From Lunularia cruciata (Eukaryota; Streptophyta; Marchantiopsida; Lunulariales; Lunulariaceae): a stretch of DNA of 64,000 bases. Below are positions 1 through 10,135 of the stretch, in pieces; positions within the stretch are counted from its first letter, which is position 1, and each line of letters begins with the position of its first letter. Where the stretch lies: NCBI GenBank assembly GCA_948567375.1, contig OX419760.1:64471398-64535397 (forward strand), written 5' to 3'. Under the pieces are notes generated by a model, which was given only the letters and a program-made list of their open reading frames with translations, ran no database searches and had not been told where the DNA came from. Made by a program: the position numbers and the translations under genes.

Positions 1-569
1 GTGGATGCATCTGCAGCAGTGACCAGGAGTGCAGTACGTGCTCCAAAGCCTAGAGGAGCATAGTGGAGTTGGACCCACAGAGAGGAGAGGTTGGGAGACA
101 GGTCAGACTTCCCTTGTCTTTCACGCTATCTGAGGCATTGCAGACAACATCCATGGTTCCTAGACATCCCAGTGCAGGTGTGGTAGGTGGTGATGGAGTG
201 TATGATGGACTACCTGCTAGTCAACCACCTACTACTACACAGACTGAGTCTAGCATGATGTTGGGGGCGGCTCAGCTGATTATGCGGCATCCTTTATTGT
301 CAGCCAGTGACATGTTTACATTGGGAGTTGACCCAGCCCCATTGTTCCGGTTGGCTGCCACGCTGTGTGAGAGTAGGGATGGTGCGGTTCCTACTACTAG
401 AGCAGAGGTGGTTGGTAGTGGAGTTGACTTGGTTGAGGAGCATGGGATCCGTTAAGCGACCAGTGGTTTATGGCAGGCAGCAACGGCTAGACTGGAGGAG
501 TTGCCAGCTAGACCGGCCTTTGAGAGAGCGCGGTTTACACCTGGTGTTTTCCTATTGGATAACCAAAGG

Positions 570-1110
570 GGGATTTTTTGTTTGGTGGGACCTTCAAGGA
601 AGGTCTATACACCACAGAGAGTCTTGTTAGACTCTGGTGCGTAGCCCCTTATGTTGGGGAAGGCTGCAGTTGTTGGTCTGGAGTTACGGAAGACCGATGT
701 GGAGAGGTGTCCATTTCAGATCCAGACATCTCTTGGTGGTGGTTTGACACAATACGTCACACGTGGAGAGCTTGTTGTCCAAGTTCAGCCTGGTCATCCG
801 ACTGATAGCTCGGTGGTGAGAGCTCAGGCTATTGCGACGATAGCTGAGTCATATGATGTGCTAGTTGGGGGAGCAATGTTATACCCCATGGGTTTCAGCA
901 TTGACTATTGGGAGGAGACAGCCTCTTATAGACCTAGTTGGCAGTATGGTGAGAGACGGGTATGTTGCCTACCAGTACGCTTCAGTAGTGGCAATCTTGG
1001 CTCACTACAGTCCGGGACCATGGCAGCATCACTTTTGGCTGTCAGCGGTGCAGTCACTTGGCCTGGTGACTTGTTGGAGGGGAACGCCCATGCAGAGGAT
1101 ACTCTAATAC
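570..1110 (+). other. Retropepsin-like aspartic protease domain
   Basis: A segment reading VLLDSGA begins at about 621, followed directly by the TAG at 642 and then PLMLG. This is the DSGA-type catalytic motif of retroelement proteases with a stop where a glutamine codon is plausible. Downstream, YDVLVGG (near 855-875) fits the conserved hydrophobic-then-glycine segment near the end of the retropepsin fold. The domain sits between the Gag remnant and the methyltransferase. It would cut the polyprotein, including release of the methyltransferase, if translated. Confidence 0.65.
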
Positions 1111-1334
1111 CAGAGGAGATCACTCGGCTATGGAGTACGAGTGGGATTGTTCCATCCACCTTGGATGTTCCATTGTGGAGTTCAGAGGAGGCATTGCAGT
1201 AGCATGCAGATTAGTTGGTGCAGCAGGCTTGGAGTAGAGCCTTTGTACCATCAGGGGATGAGTGTGAGGATGAGCCTCCAGAGGCGATTGCTTTGACACC
1301 TCTGGATACCACACTCATTGCTTGGCAGTATCTA

Positions 1335-2300
1335 GTAGAGGGGATATGCCTATTGGAGTTGTTTGGTGGGATCAGCACCGGACTAGCTGCGGTGTTACAG
1401 GCGGGTATCAGAGTACAGAGGTACTTGTATGTAGAGAGGGATGAGACTGCTAGGCGAGTCTCTCTACATCATGTGGCGCACTTGGCCTATCGGTATCCGG
1501 AGTTATTACCGATGTCAGCAGTCAGAGGTTACCAGAAGGCCCTACCAAGAGACATTTCCTTACTGGGGGTGCATGACCTAGAGAGACATGGGCCTATTCA
1601 CTTGGTGATTTTTGGATGGCCATGTCAGGGACATACACGTGCTGGTAGAGGATTGGGTCTTCAGGATCCTCGTTCTGGTGTGTTTTGGGAGATGTTACGG
1701 ATACTACGACATCTCCAAGTTCATCAGTCTGTTTCTCCAGCTTACCTTTTGGAGAACGTTCCTTTGATGGGGGATTCTTGCACTAGAGTGGTGGCGAGTA
1801 CACATCAGGTCCATTCTTGGATAGGACCTGCTGTATTGTTAGATGCAGCCAGAGTGGGATCACGGGCTCATCGTCTTCGTCTTTGGTGGACGAACCTCTT
1901 ACCCAGAGAGGTTTTACAGCATGCTTATGATGGGATTCAGCAATTGGACCACATTCTTGTTGATGATATCTTGGATGTTGGGCGTCAGTCTCAGACAGTG
2001 GTCGTGGCTGATAGGTCACCTATGGCAGTGGTGAACCTAGTTGGACAGCCTAGAGCTGCATTTCCCACACTCATGAGTTTCCCAGGCTCTCATGCTTTTT
2101 GAGAGGGAGGACCTGGACTTGTTTGGGACTCACAGTTACAGCAGTTGGTGGAGCCCAATGCTGATGAGAGAGAGCGGGCGATGGGTTTTTGCACCGGTAT
2201 TACCGCTGTTCTAGCAATGTCAGAGGCATCCAGGCATCAGGTGTTAGGTCAGGCTATGGACCTGAACTATTTGACCTGGATTGTGAGCCTTGGTTTGGCA
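1335..2300 (+). other. C5-cytosine DNA methyltransferase domain (DNMT3/DRM-like) inside the retrotransposon
   Basis: The expected motifs occur in order. Motif I reads LLELFGGISTGL from 1350 and binds S-adenosylmethionine. Motif IV reads GWPCQGHT with the catalytic cysteine codon at 1623-1625. Motif VI reads LLENV near 1746-1760. A motif VIII-like segment reads AHRLRLWWTN near 1866-1895. After a TGA at 2100 there are ERERAMGF (about 2166) and VLGQAMD (about 2241-2261), resembling motifs IX and X. The HR-x-R-x-x-W-x-N signature and preceding DAARV resemble DNMT3 and plant DRM catalytic domains more than DNMT1/CMT, and the motif order is not the rearranged DRM order. The enzyme would methylate DNA, perhaps the element's own cDNA. 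Methyltransferases captured by retrotransposons have been reported in charophytes and dinoflagellates (de Mendoza and colleagues, 2018, from memory). Confidence 0.88.
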
Positions 2301-2729
2301 GAGCAGCGTAGGATGCGCTTGATAGGCATCACCACTCAGACACTTGTGAGCCCTGTGCCTATCGAGACGATTCAGGCACATGCTGGGGGCGATGGACCGA
2401 GTGGACATGGTATTCTTGGGACACATCCAGTAGCTACTAGGGAGAGTGGTCTACTTGGAGTCCATCCAGGTGAGCGTGGGCTACTTGGATTACACCCTTG
2501 GTCCACATGGGATGCAGCTAGAGGACGTGTGGAGCTTGCAGCCAGAGTGGAGGGAGTTTTTCACACAGAGGTTGGGACCTCTAGTGGTCGGGAGCATGAC
2601 ACTATTGCTCCCAAGGGCCCAGTATAGCAGCTAGTCAGTACGTCTTCCACTCCTACTACAGTTACAAAGGATACTTCGGAGCCAGATCTTGGACCCAAGC
2701 TTACTGGAGAGGAAAGACAGAGGGTTTGG

Positions 2730-4130
2730 AGGTTCTTGAGGAGTCACACGAGTTGTTTTGCCTTCAATATGAAGGATTTGGGTGCTCTGAAGGGACTTGG
2801 TATACGGATTGAGCTGACTAGCGACACACCTATTTTCCGACGTCCTTATCAATATAGTGATATGGAGAGGACATTGATTCAGAGCCGGAGTAGTGACCTT
2901 TTTGAGGCTGGTTTGGTGGAGATTTCACATGGAGAGTATGCATCAGCGACAGTGATGCCAGCCAAGAAGGATATGCATGGCAACTATACAGATAGGCGGA
3001 TGTGTGGAGATTACCGTCCTATCAACCGACAGACCAGGGCTGATCGGTATGCCATGCCTACACCGGAGGAGATTTTTGATGCAATTGGGCATGCAAAGGT
3101 CTTTAGTACTTTGGATCTTTGAGCGGGATATCATCAGTTGCCGATCAGAGAGGAGGATAAGTCCAAGACAACATTTTGGGCTATTGATCCTCATGGCAAG
3201 GATGTGTTATATCAGTGGAGGTTCTTACCATTTGGGTTGAAGAACGCTCCTGTTGAGTTCCAGAGGGTCATGGATAGGATCCTAGCTGGATTGGATTTTG
3301 CTCGGTGCTATATTGATGACATTTTGATTTATAGCACTACTGTGGAGGAGCATGAGAGACAGTTGTTGGAGGTGTTTGAGAGGTTAAGATCTCCTGGACT
3401 CAAATTACATCTTGGGAAGTGTAGGTTCTTCCATGAGCAGGTTGAGTATTTGGGTCACACTATCTACCCCGGAGGACTTGGTGTTTAGCAGACCAAGGTG
3501 GAGGCTATTGCACGTATTCCTCGGCCTACGGATGTGAGCAGAGTGCAAGCATTCCTTGGGTTGGCGAACTTCTATCGCCGCTATGTTAGAGGATTTAGTG
3601 CCATTGCCAAGGCCTTGACGAAGCTGACCAAGCTTACATAGGAGTGGTGTTGGGGAGATGAGCAGGAGAGAGCTTTTGTAGAGCTCAAGGAGAGGTTGAC
3701 ATCTGCTCCTATTTTGAGGAGACCGATCAGGGGACGACCATTTCAGGTTCACACTGATTGGAGTATGTTGGGGCTTGGAGCGGTGCTCACCCAACATGAT
3801 GATGAGGAGAAGGAGTTTGTGGTGGCCTATGCTAGTCACTCCAACAATTCAGCAGAGGCGAAGTATAGTTCATATGAGGGAGAGTGCTTGGCAGCAGTTT
3901 GGGCAGTAGCACATTTCCGATGTTACCTATTTGGTAACCCCTTCACTCTCATCACTGATCATCAACCACTGAAGTGGTTGATGAAGTCCGACAAGCTTTT
4001 AGGGAAGCTTGCACGATGGGCTCTGATTTTACAAGAGTATGATTTCACGGTTGTTCATAGACCTGGAGTGGTGAACCGTGATGCAGATGGGTTGAGTAGA
4101 AACCCATGTCCTAGCCAGCAAGATCAGACC
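2730..4130 (+). other. Reverse transcriptase and RNase H domains (Ty3/gypsy)
   Basis: RT motifs include DYRPINRQT (near 3008-3035), STLDL followed by a TGA at 3120 and then AGYHQLPI, LPFGLKNAP (about 3225), and the catalytic YIDD at 3309-3320 followed by ILIYS. RNase H follows with VHTDWSMLGLGAVL (first catalytic aspartate near 3756), SYEGECLA (glutamate near 3880) and TDHQPLKWL (aspartate near 3957). Stops at 3120, 3486 and 3639 interrupt an otherwise continuous frame. The RT is a conventional Ty3/gypsy enzyme, and its active-site residues are retained. Confidence 0.9.
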
Positions 4131-4489
4131 GGAGCACGTTGGCATGGTGAGACAGATGAGGAGATGGTGCCAGGTTGGCATGCATCGGCCTTTCTGTGTA
4201 TATTTGCAGAGACTTTGGTGGTATCTCTCTCAACGCATACAGGAGGAGTTATTGAGGTCACAGATCTAGAGAGTGAAGATATTGGTACAGTTCAGCGAGA
4301 CATTCATGATGATGTCTTAGTGATGGACTATCTTCGCACTGGTGTTGTGGGTGGCACAGTTGGGGCCAAGGAGAGGGACCGTGTTCTTCAGCAAGCCAGA
4401 CGGTTCAGATTGGAGGGTAGACACCTTTTGCGTGTATGGGAGGATGGTAGAGTGCGAGTAGTACCACTTCCATCACAGAGGCCACAGTT

Positions 4490-5570
4490 GGTCCGTCATA
4501 CTCATGAGGAGCTAAGACATTTTGGAGTAAAGCGTACATATAGCTTACTCCAGAGTCATTATTGGTGGCGCGGTATGCAGACCGAGGTACAGCAGTTTGT
4601 TGCTAGATGTGTGGTTTGTGACCGAGTTAGAGCATCATTCAATGCTCCTACGCCATAGTTACACCCATTACCTATCATGGGATTGGGTTACCGTTGGAGT
4701 TTGGACTTCACCGGACCTTTACCGCTGACCGTGAGACATCATCGGTATGTTTTGGTGATGGTGGAGCACTTCTCCAAGTGGATTGAGTTGGTGGCACTTC
4801 TTGACAAGTCTAGTGAAGGGACAGCTTACTCATTCATGGATCGAGTTCTTAGTCATTTTGGTGCACCAGCTGAGGTTTTGACTGATCAGGGTACAGAGTT
4901 CTTGGGAGAGTTTCAGGTCTTGTGTGACAAGGCTTTGATTGATCATCGTACTACATCCTGAGATCACCCTGAGGCAGATGGCTTAGCAGAGAGAGTGGTT
5001 CAGACGGTGAAGAGAGGATTGCGAAAGTATGGTTTGCAGAGAGGCCACTTGGGAGATTGGGATCTCCAGTTACCTTGGTTGGCCATGGGCTATCAGTGGT
5101 TCAGCCGGCAAGCCTCCTTAGCATCCTTCTCTCCATACTTTCTACTCTATGGACGAGATCCAGATTTACCTACAGCCATTTGTCGAGATGCTACTGTAGT
5201 TTTGGACTTGGATGACCCCGATGTATGGATGAGCGCATGTTCTCAACGGGCAGAGATCTTTCGGAGAGTGATGCCGATGGCCTTTGAGAACTTGGCAATT
5301 GCTCAGCATAGAGATACTTTACGTTATGCTACCATTCGAGGAGGAGGTTATAGACCCTCGATCCGTCGATTTCATCCAGGCGACTATGTATATCTACAGT
5401 AGACAGCACCGACGACACTTGATGTTTCTACAGGCCGCACTATCTTGAGAGTGCGCGAGGTTTTGCCATCTGGAGTCCTTGTGTTAGAAGGACGTGATGG
5501 TGTTGTTTGGAAGGATCATGTGCGCAATTGTGCGCCATGCCACCTTCCAAACATTGATGGTACTATGGAC
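4490..5570 (+). other. Integrase domain (HHCC finger, catalytic core, C-terminal domain)
   Basis: An HHCC zinc finger runs from about 4497 to 4625 (HTHEELRHFG, then CVVCDR). The core contains WSLDFTG (first Asp codon 4704), VLTDQGTEF (second Asp 4884) and DHPEADGLAERV (Glu 4989), giving the DDE triad. Stops at 4656 and 4959 fall between and within these motifs without shifting frame. After the core, GDYVYLQ (about 5380-5400) and a basic, hydrophobic stretch to about 5570 form the likely SH3-like C-terminal domain, which leads directly into the PHD finger. Confidence 0.87.
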
Positions 5571-5603
5571 CCAAGCTTGGCATTTGTATGTGCAGGCTTG
5601 AGG

Positions 5604-5738
5604 TGTATGTTATGTGGCTCTTCTGGTGGAGTTGCTTCTATGTTAGTGTGTGATAGCTGTTTGAGAGGATGGCATATGGCATGTATGACTCCTCCCCTCA
5701 CGGTGGTTCCTCAGGGACAGTGGTTATGTCTTAGATGT
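5604..5738 (+). other. PHD zinc finger at the C terminus of the retrotransposon polyprotein
   Basis: The C4HC3 pattern is complete: CMLC at 5604, VCDSC, then WHMAC, and WLCLRC ending at 5738, with the usual tryptophan just before the last cysteine pair. PHD fingers read histone H3 tails in known proteins. Here the finger lies after the integrase C-terminal domain, where chromoviruses carry a chromodomain, so an integration-targeting or chromatin-reading role is a reasonable inference. I recall PHD-like tails on some algal Ty3 elements but cannot check it. Confidence 0.85.
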
Positions 5739-5744
5739 ACTTGA

Positions 5745-5913
5745 CCTGTAGCTAGTTCATTCTTTATATGGTATAGATTGCAGACAGGCGACTAACGATG
5801 GGGCTCCATAGCACCCGGCCTCCTGATCTTTGCCCATTAGAGGGTATACCATATACTTGGAGTAGATGGCTATCTGGAGTTAGAGGGACCTAACCGCTAG
5901 CTAGGGGGGCGAT
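5745..5913 (+). other. 3' untranslated region and polypurine tract of the methyltransferase element
   Basis: No conserved domain is visible after the PHD finger. The frame contains several stops here. The segment ends in a short G-rich run (about 5901-5911) immediately before the LTR, a suitable polypurine primer for plus-strand synthesis. Confidence 0.6.
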
Positions 5914-6471
5914 TGTGGCACTTTAGAGTCTATGTATGACTTATGTGTGAGTTGTGCTTTTATAGTGTATGATGTTGACAGCGATGTATGTTGTGTAACG
6001 ATGTATATACGCACGACAGCTATCACGCCATTTGTAGTTCCGCATCTAGATGCTCGGACACTGGAGTTCCAGTGATGGTAGTTAGAGTTATTCTAGCAGT
6101 TTCTCAAGGACTACTTTCTGACGGTTAGATTTTGTTTTTGGGGTATTGACTTCACGGTGGGGCCCACCGTCACTTTGCACCGTTTGCACCGTCGAGTGTG
6201 CCGTCAGCGGGACCGTTAGGGTTTCAGGGCTAGCTCAAGTCCAGGGGGTATAGTTTCGAAGTGAGCTCCAGAGAGCTCACTTCTCTGATGTTGAGCCTTC
6301 GAGTTCCTGGCTATGGTGGATAGAGGCCGGCGAGCGTCACCTGGATTCTCTATGCTTGAGTGGGTGTGGCTTGACTGTAATCAGTGCCTAGTTGTTGGCA
6401 GTTTATAGAGTGACAAATCAAGTACTGATCTGAGTTGAGTTGAGTTGAGAGTGTTAAGCAATCTGATTTAT
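5914..6471 (+). repeat. 3' LTR of the methyltransferase element
   Basis: It starts TGTGGCAC directly after the polypurine tract. Its first 105 bases recur almost unchanged at 6472, so its right boundary is inferred from that restart, giving about 558 bases. The right end does not show a clean CA, so the exact boundary is uncertain. The partner 5' LTR is outside the window. Confidence 0.6.
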
Positions 6472-6577
6472 TGTGGCACTTTAGAGTCTATGTATGACTT
6501 ATGTGTGAGTTGTGTTTTTATAGTGTATGATGTTGACAGCGATGTATGTTGTGTAGCGATGTATATACGCACGACAT
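6472..6577 (+). repeat. Second, truncated copy of the LTR start
   Basis: About 105 bases repeat 5914-6018 nearly perfectly (TGTGGCAC to ACGCACGACA). The sequence then switches abruptly to the 3' end of a different element. This is a junction left by a second insertion, a tandem LTR or recombination. Confidence 0.75.
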
Positions 6578-7250
6578 CGGAGATATTGGACCATAGACTC
6601 AGAAGTTTCTAAGACACCCGAGGTCTATGTTCGCGGGGATGCTCACATTTGAGAGAGGGGGTATGTGGCGCCCACATTTTTTGTTTTTTTTAAATAAAGA
6701 AGAAGAAGTGTATAGAGAAGTTGGATTGCACCTATATGGCCGAAGAAGGTGAAGAAAAGAGTCTTCGGGATGAAACCCAAAGTAAAGTGACTTTGGGTCA
6801 TAAAGCAAAGTACTCGAAAATGCCCTTTTAGCATACAACCCAAAGTAAAGTGTCTTTGTATTGGGAGGAGCTCAACCCAATGTGAAGACAATCTAACAAC
6901 CTTTTGTTGGAGCGAGAAATTCAAGAAGGGACCGTTCAAAAACTGGCGGTCCATACGCGCGAAGGTTAATTGATAGTGACAGGTGCATGCAGGAGGTGTG
7001 ATTTCTTGGTAGAAGCTCAAAGTGAAGAAAGACAAAGAAAGAGCAACTCTATAAAAATCAAACTTGCAACGGCAAAATGTCGAGTAATTTTCCTTCGCCG
7101 TTGAGAAGTCGTCTTGCAAGTGATCGTGGGAAGGGAAAGAGAGTTGGAATTGCGTTCATGTGTAAGGGAGAAGTTGCAAGAGTGAAATCGAGAGATAATG
7201 AGAAGGCAAAAGAGATGGGATGAGGGAAGAAGAACTCTGAATTTGCAATG
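6578..7250 (+). mobile_element. 3' end and probable LTR of another retroelement
   Basis: After the breakpoint at 6577 a short coding-like remnant precedes a purine-rich tract (GAGAGAGGGGGTA near 6650) and a TGTGGCGCCCACA start at about 6664, the layout of a polypurine tract and LTR. From 6664 to about 7250 no gene is recognisable. A matching second LTR of this sequence was not found, so the element cannot be delimited. Confidence 0.4.
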
Positions 7251-7389
7251 AGAAATCATGCGATTCAGAGGTTAGATGTGATTGCTAGGATCAAAGTCTT
7301 GAGCCGACTTTGGATCACTTTCTTGGCATGGAACTGGAATGTGAGCTTTCCAAGTTTCATGATAGAAATCATCAAGAGCAAGTGTCTTG

Positions 7390-8233
7390 ATGGACCCAAT
7401 GAAGAAGGGAAGAGAGGAAATCTACCTTGCTGGACAGAGTCGGATTGGAGACTTGTACTTGGGAAGGAAGCAGGCTCGGAACAAGGGGCCACGTTCTTGG
7501 GGAAGGGAGAGATAGCTCAAGAAACCCAAGAAGTGAGATGCATTCTCGTCAAAGTGGACAAAGAATGGGTACAAAGTTGAGAGCTACAAAGACCCTATGA
7601 AGAGAGGAATTGTGAGTGCACTGATGGCCATCCTAAAGCCGGAGAGAACCACCTATGTGATGAAACACCAAGCGGTGTTCTTTCACAAGTTATTGACAAG
7701 AGAACCGATCAATTGGGCAAGGTGTTTCCACGGGAGAACAAGGCAGATGGTGTGGAATTTGCGGGATAAATTGCCTCCACACTACATTGTGCCGTTTGCA
7801 ACGCATTTCTACCTCAGGCTAAATTTGTTGAACTTGGTAGAGCGAACTCGGATGGTGTCACACTTCTATCCTGATTTGTGAAAGAAGGTTGACATCAAGG
7901 AGCAGCAATACATCTTGCAAATCAGGAGCACCGACGACTACTACACAAAGACAAGGAAGAACGTGGAGGTCGTAGTGAGTAACCCAAATACAAAGAAAGA
8001 AAGGGTTTAGGGTGAAGCTGAAGACACGAAGAAACCTTAGAAGACCCGGAGAGGCATCCCGAGGCGAGGTATGGTGGTGATCGAGTCGGAGGATGAAGAC
8101 TCGGAAGGTGATGCTGAGCTTAAGACTGAAGACTTGGAGCACAAGGAGGAGCCTAAGCTAACCCTATAGAGTGGAGATACGAGTAGCGATAGCGATGAAG
8201 GAGGAGAAATGACATCGGTGCCGGTGGCCATAG

Positions 8234-8264
<31 letters not shown>

Positions 8265-9340
8265 GCAGGCAGAAATTGAAGTCGAGGACAACACACAATT
8301 GGAAGATGAAGTGATTATGCCCAAAGAGAAGAAGATTGCAGTATAGAGAGGAGTTTGCTTGAAATGTAAGGTTAAGTATGAAGCGGGTCCGAGTATGGTG
8401 AAGGAAGGAGCACCTGAAAGCTCAAGAAGTGAGGCGTCTATTCTAAAGAATTATTGAGAGGATCTTGTGAAGAAGAGTGACATAGCAAGGGAGAGACAAG
8501 AAGCAGAGTACAAGATCTTGAAGCATCAGTTTGCTGATTCAAGAGTAGAGGTTGTCCATGCTATGGCAAGGGTAGCAGCAAAGGATCAAGAACTTGATAG
8601 GGTGATGGAGAGTGTCGAGGGGAAGAAGCAACTTTGGCAGAGAGATTTGGTAGCACAGTATAGAGAAGAAGAAAGATTACGAGAGTTACTTTGTAATCAA
8701 GAGGAGAGAGTTGTACAAAAGGAGAAGGAGAAGGAGATGGTGAAAGCCGAGTTTGAGGCGGAGTTGGCGATGTACCAAGAGGATTGGCTTGCAGATTGAG
8801 AACGTGAAAGGAAGATGAGATTGGAGCCATTGAAGGAGATTGTCCTCAGGATGAATGTCATGCTAAGTATAGAGGCCAACATTCAGATTGAAGGGACGAG
8901 GCTGCACGAGTTGAAGTTGTTGGTGCAGGAGACGAGGCAAAGACAGGCAAAGGATAAAAATTTGAATGCCTTGTTAATTAGTCTCAGAACTCGTGTAGAC
9001 CGAAAGATCTTAGAGGTAGAGGATAACATTTTGATTAGATTAGACTTAGTGAAAATAAAGATAGAAAAACTTTGGAAAGATGTTAGAGCAAAACCCAAAG
9101 TAGATAACATAGGAGTGCAAATGTCTTCGGAGTTATTGGTGGAGACATTAGAGAAGAGTGGGTCGAGAGATAAGGTTAGATAGATTACCCACTAGTGGAA
9201 TCTCAGATCAAGAAAGAGAATTGTTGGATCTGGTAGAAGAAGTAGAAGATATGAAACCCGAGGACAGAGTAGTAAGAAGTAAATTTACTTTGGGTTTGGG
9301 TTTGAAAGCCAATGATGAAGTAGACATCGGATCAGAATAG
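7390..9340 (+). pseudogene. Retroelement-associated ORF with acidic tract and coiled coil, interrupted by nonsense codons
   Basis: From ATG 7390 one frame stays readable to about 9180 and then continues one frame over to a stop at 9338-9340. Interruptions are TAG at 7513, 8008, 8038, 8167 and 8344 and TGA at 7534, 7879, 8455 and 8797, all one transition from CAG or CGA. The first part (about 7590-7880) holds a compact domain with REPINWA and HYIVPFATHFYL, resembling a plant transposon-associated domain of unknown function. An acidic region follows, including a polyglutamate run encoded by a GAA microsatellite. The rest (8460-9180) is highly charged with heptad-like spacing typical of a long coiled coil. 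I do not recognise a catalytic motif. It may be an accessory ORF of a non-autonomous Ty3 element. Confidence 0.5.
8232..8263 (+). repeat. GAA trinucleotide microsatellite
   Basis: A run of about ten GAA units codes for polyglutamate within the acidic part of the surrounding ORF. Confidence 0.9.
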
Positions 9341-9933
9341 TAACAATTTTGAGATATGAAGAGGCAGATATGAAGCGGTGCATTGTCATTTTGGATCTAC
9401 AGGTTAGAAGAGTTGTTGTAGAACGGTATAGTTGTTAGAACTGTTGATTTGATTCACTATTTAAGAGTGGCATTCGTAGTCAGATGTTGTTCAGTGCTCA
9501 TTATTTCTGAGAATAGATAAAGCAAAGTGTTGTGAAGCAGTGCTCGTCACTTGAGCTTGATTCCGAGTATCAACTTTATAATTGTGTTTATGAGTGTTGG
9601 GAGAATTTCAAAGTGCAAGTCAATGTGTTTGTTGGATGTTAGATTACACAGCCTTGATCTTCATTTTGTGTATTTGATCTTGAGTGAAGTGCAATCAAAG
9701 CAATGCCTTGACAAATCTGAGAGGAATTGTAGTGTTGGTAGTATTCTACATTTATGAGTGCAGTGTGAGGTTGATGTGAAGCAATTTTGATCAAGGAAGT
9801 TGTGCCTTCAATGGAGGGGTGGAACACAATTTTGAGGCAAAGTGGTTTTGCATTGAAGTGCCATTTTTGGGAGAGCCTGAATCATCACAATCAAGATTGT
9901 TTGGAAAGATTTGATGGAGTTGTGATTAAGGAG
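9341..9933 (+). other. Non-coding stretch between the accessory ORF and the 202-bp repeat
   Basis: I see no coding potential beyond short random frames. The sequence is probably the untranslated 3' part of the preceding element. Confidence 0.5.
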
Positions 9934-10135
9934 TGTTAATTTGTGACAAGATTGCGAATCAGTGCTTGTTACTCTCTTCTGGGTGTGGTTTCTACCTGAG
10001 AGACTAAAGAAGAACTCAAGAAGAACTACATGTTATTGTTTGACTTTGTATTTGACCAATTCTGACTCGTATCTCTACGGGAATGAACTTTACTTACCTG
10101 ATTACTGCAAAAGTGATATTTGCCGGGTTGGCACA
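9934..10135 (+). repeat. 202-bp direct repeat, left copy (candidate LTR)
   Basis: It begins TGTTAAT and ends GGCACA, and is about 95 percent identical by eye to 12604-12805. Terminal TG and CA suggest LTRs. However, about nine further bases upstream (GATTAAGGA) are also shared, which host flank next to a 5' LTR should not be. The left copy may therefore be both the 3' LTR of the preceding unit and the 5' LTR of the next. Confidence 0.65.

Larger units (their letters stand above)
3..5744 (+). pseudogene. Gag-Pol polyprotein with internal DNMT and C-terminal PHD finger, interrupted by nonsense codons
   Basis: The frame is continuous for about 1,900 codons. Stops are TAG at 51, 642, 1200, 1212, 2625, 3486, 3639, 4656 and 5400, TGA at 2100, 3120 and 4959, and one TAA at 453. 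Translation on both sides of each stop continues the same conserved domain; for example the stop at 642 lies inside the protease DSGA motif and that at 3120 lies just before the RT GYHQ motif. Each is one C-to-T change from CAG, CGA or CAA. The TGA at 5742 follows the last PHD cysteine by two codons and is either the true end or one more such change. A recoded or edited message is possible but less likely than a methylated and deaminated dead copy. Confidence 0.85.
1..6471 (+). mobile_element. Ty3/gypsy LTR retrotransposon carrying a cytosine methyltransferase and a PHD finger (5' end outside window)
   Basis: One reading frame (codons starting at positions divisible by 3) runs from the window edge to 5744 and encodes, in order, a Gag remnant, aspartic protease, C5-DNA methyltransferase, reverse transcriptase, RNase H, integrase and PHD finger. 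RT before integrase is the Ty3/gypsy order. A G-rich polypurine-like tract (about 5901-5911) precedes a 3' LTR starting TGTGGCAC at 5914. There is no chromodomain; the PHD finger takes its C-terminal place. The frame is broken by 13 in-frame stops but, as far as I can read, by no frameshift, so the copy is dead in the standard code yet structurally almost intact. The 5' LTR and most of Gag lie left of the window. Confidence 0.9.

Noticed and set aside
1335..2300. A bacterial restriction-modification methyltransferase or contamination
   Set aside because: The domain is in one continuous frame with retrotransposon protease and RT, and its motif VIII region resembles eukaryotic DNMT3/DRM rather than bacterial enzymes.
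3..5744. A nuclear genetic code reading TAG/TGA as sense codons, or U-to-C editing of the transcript, as the reason for the in-frame stops
   Set aside because: The host genes in the same window (RPS21, PRMT10, USP) use stops normally and need no recoding, and nuclear U-to-C editing at this scale has no precedent that I know. Deamination of methylated cytosine in a dead element is simpler.
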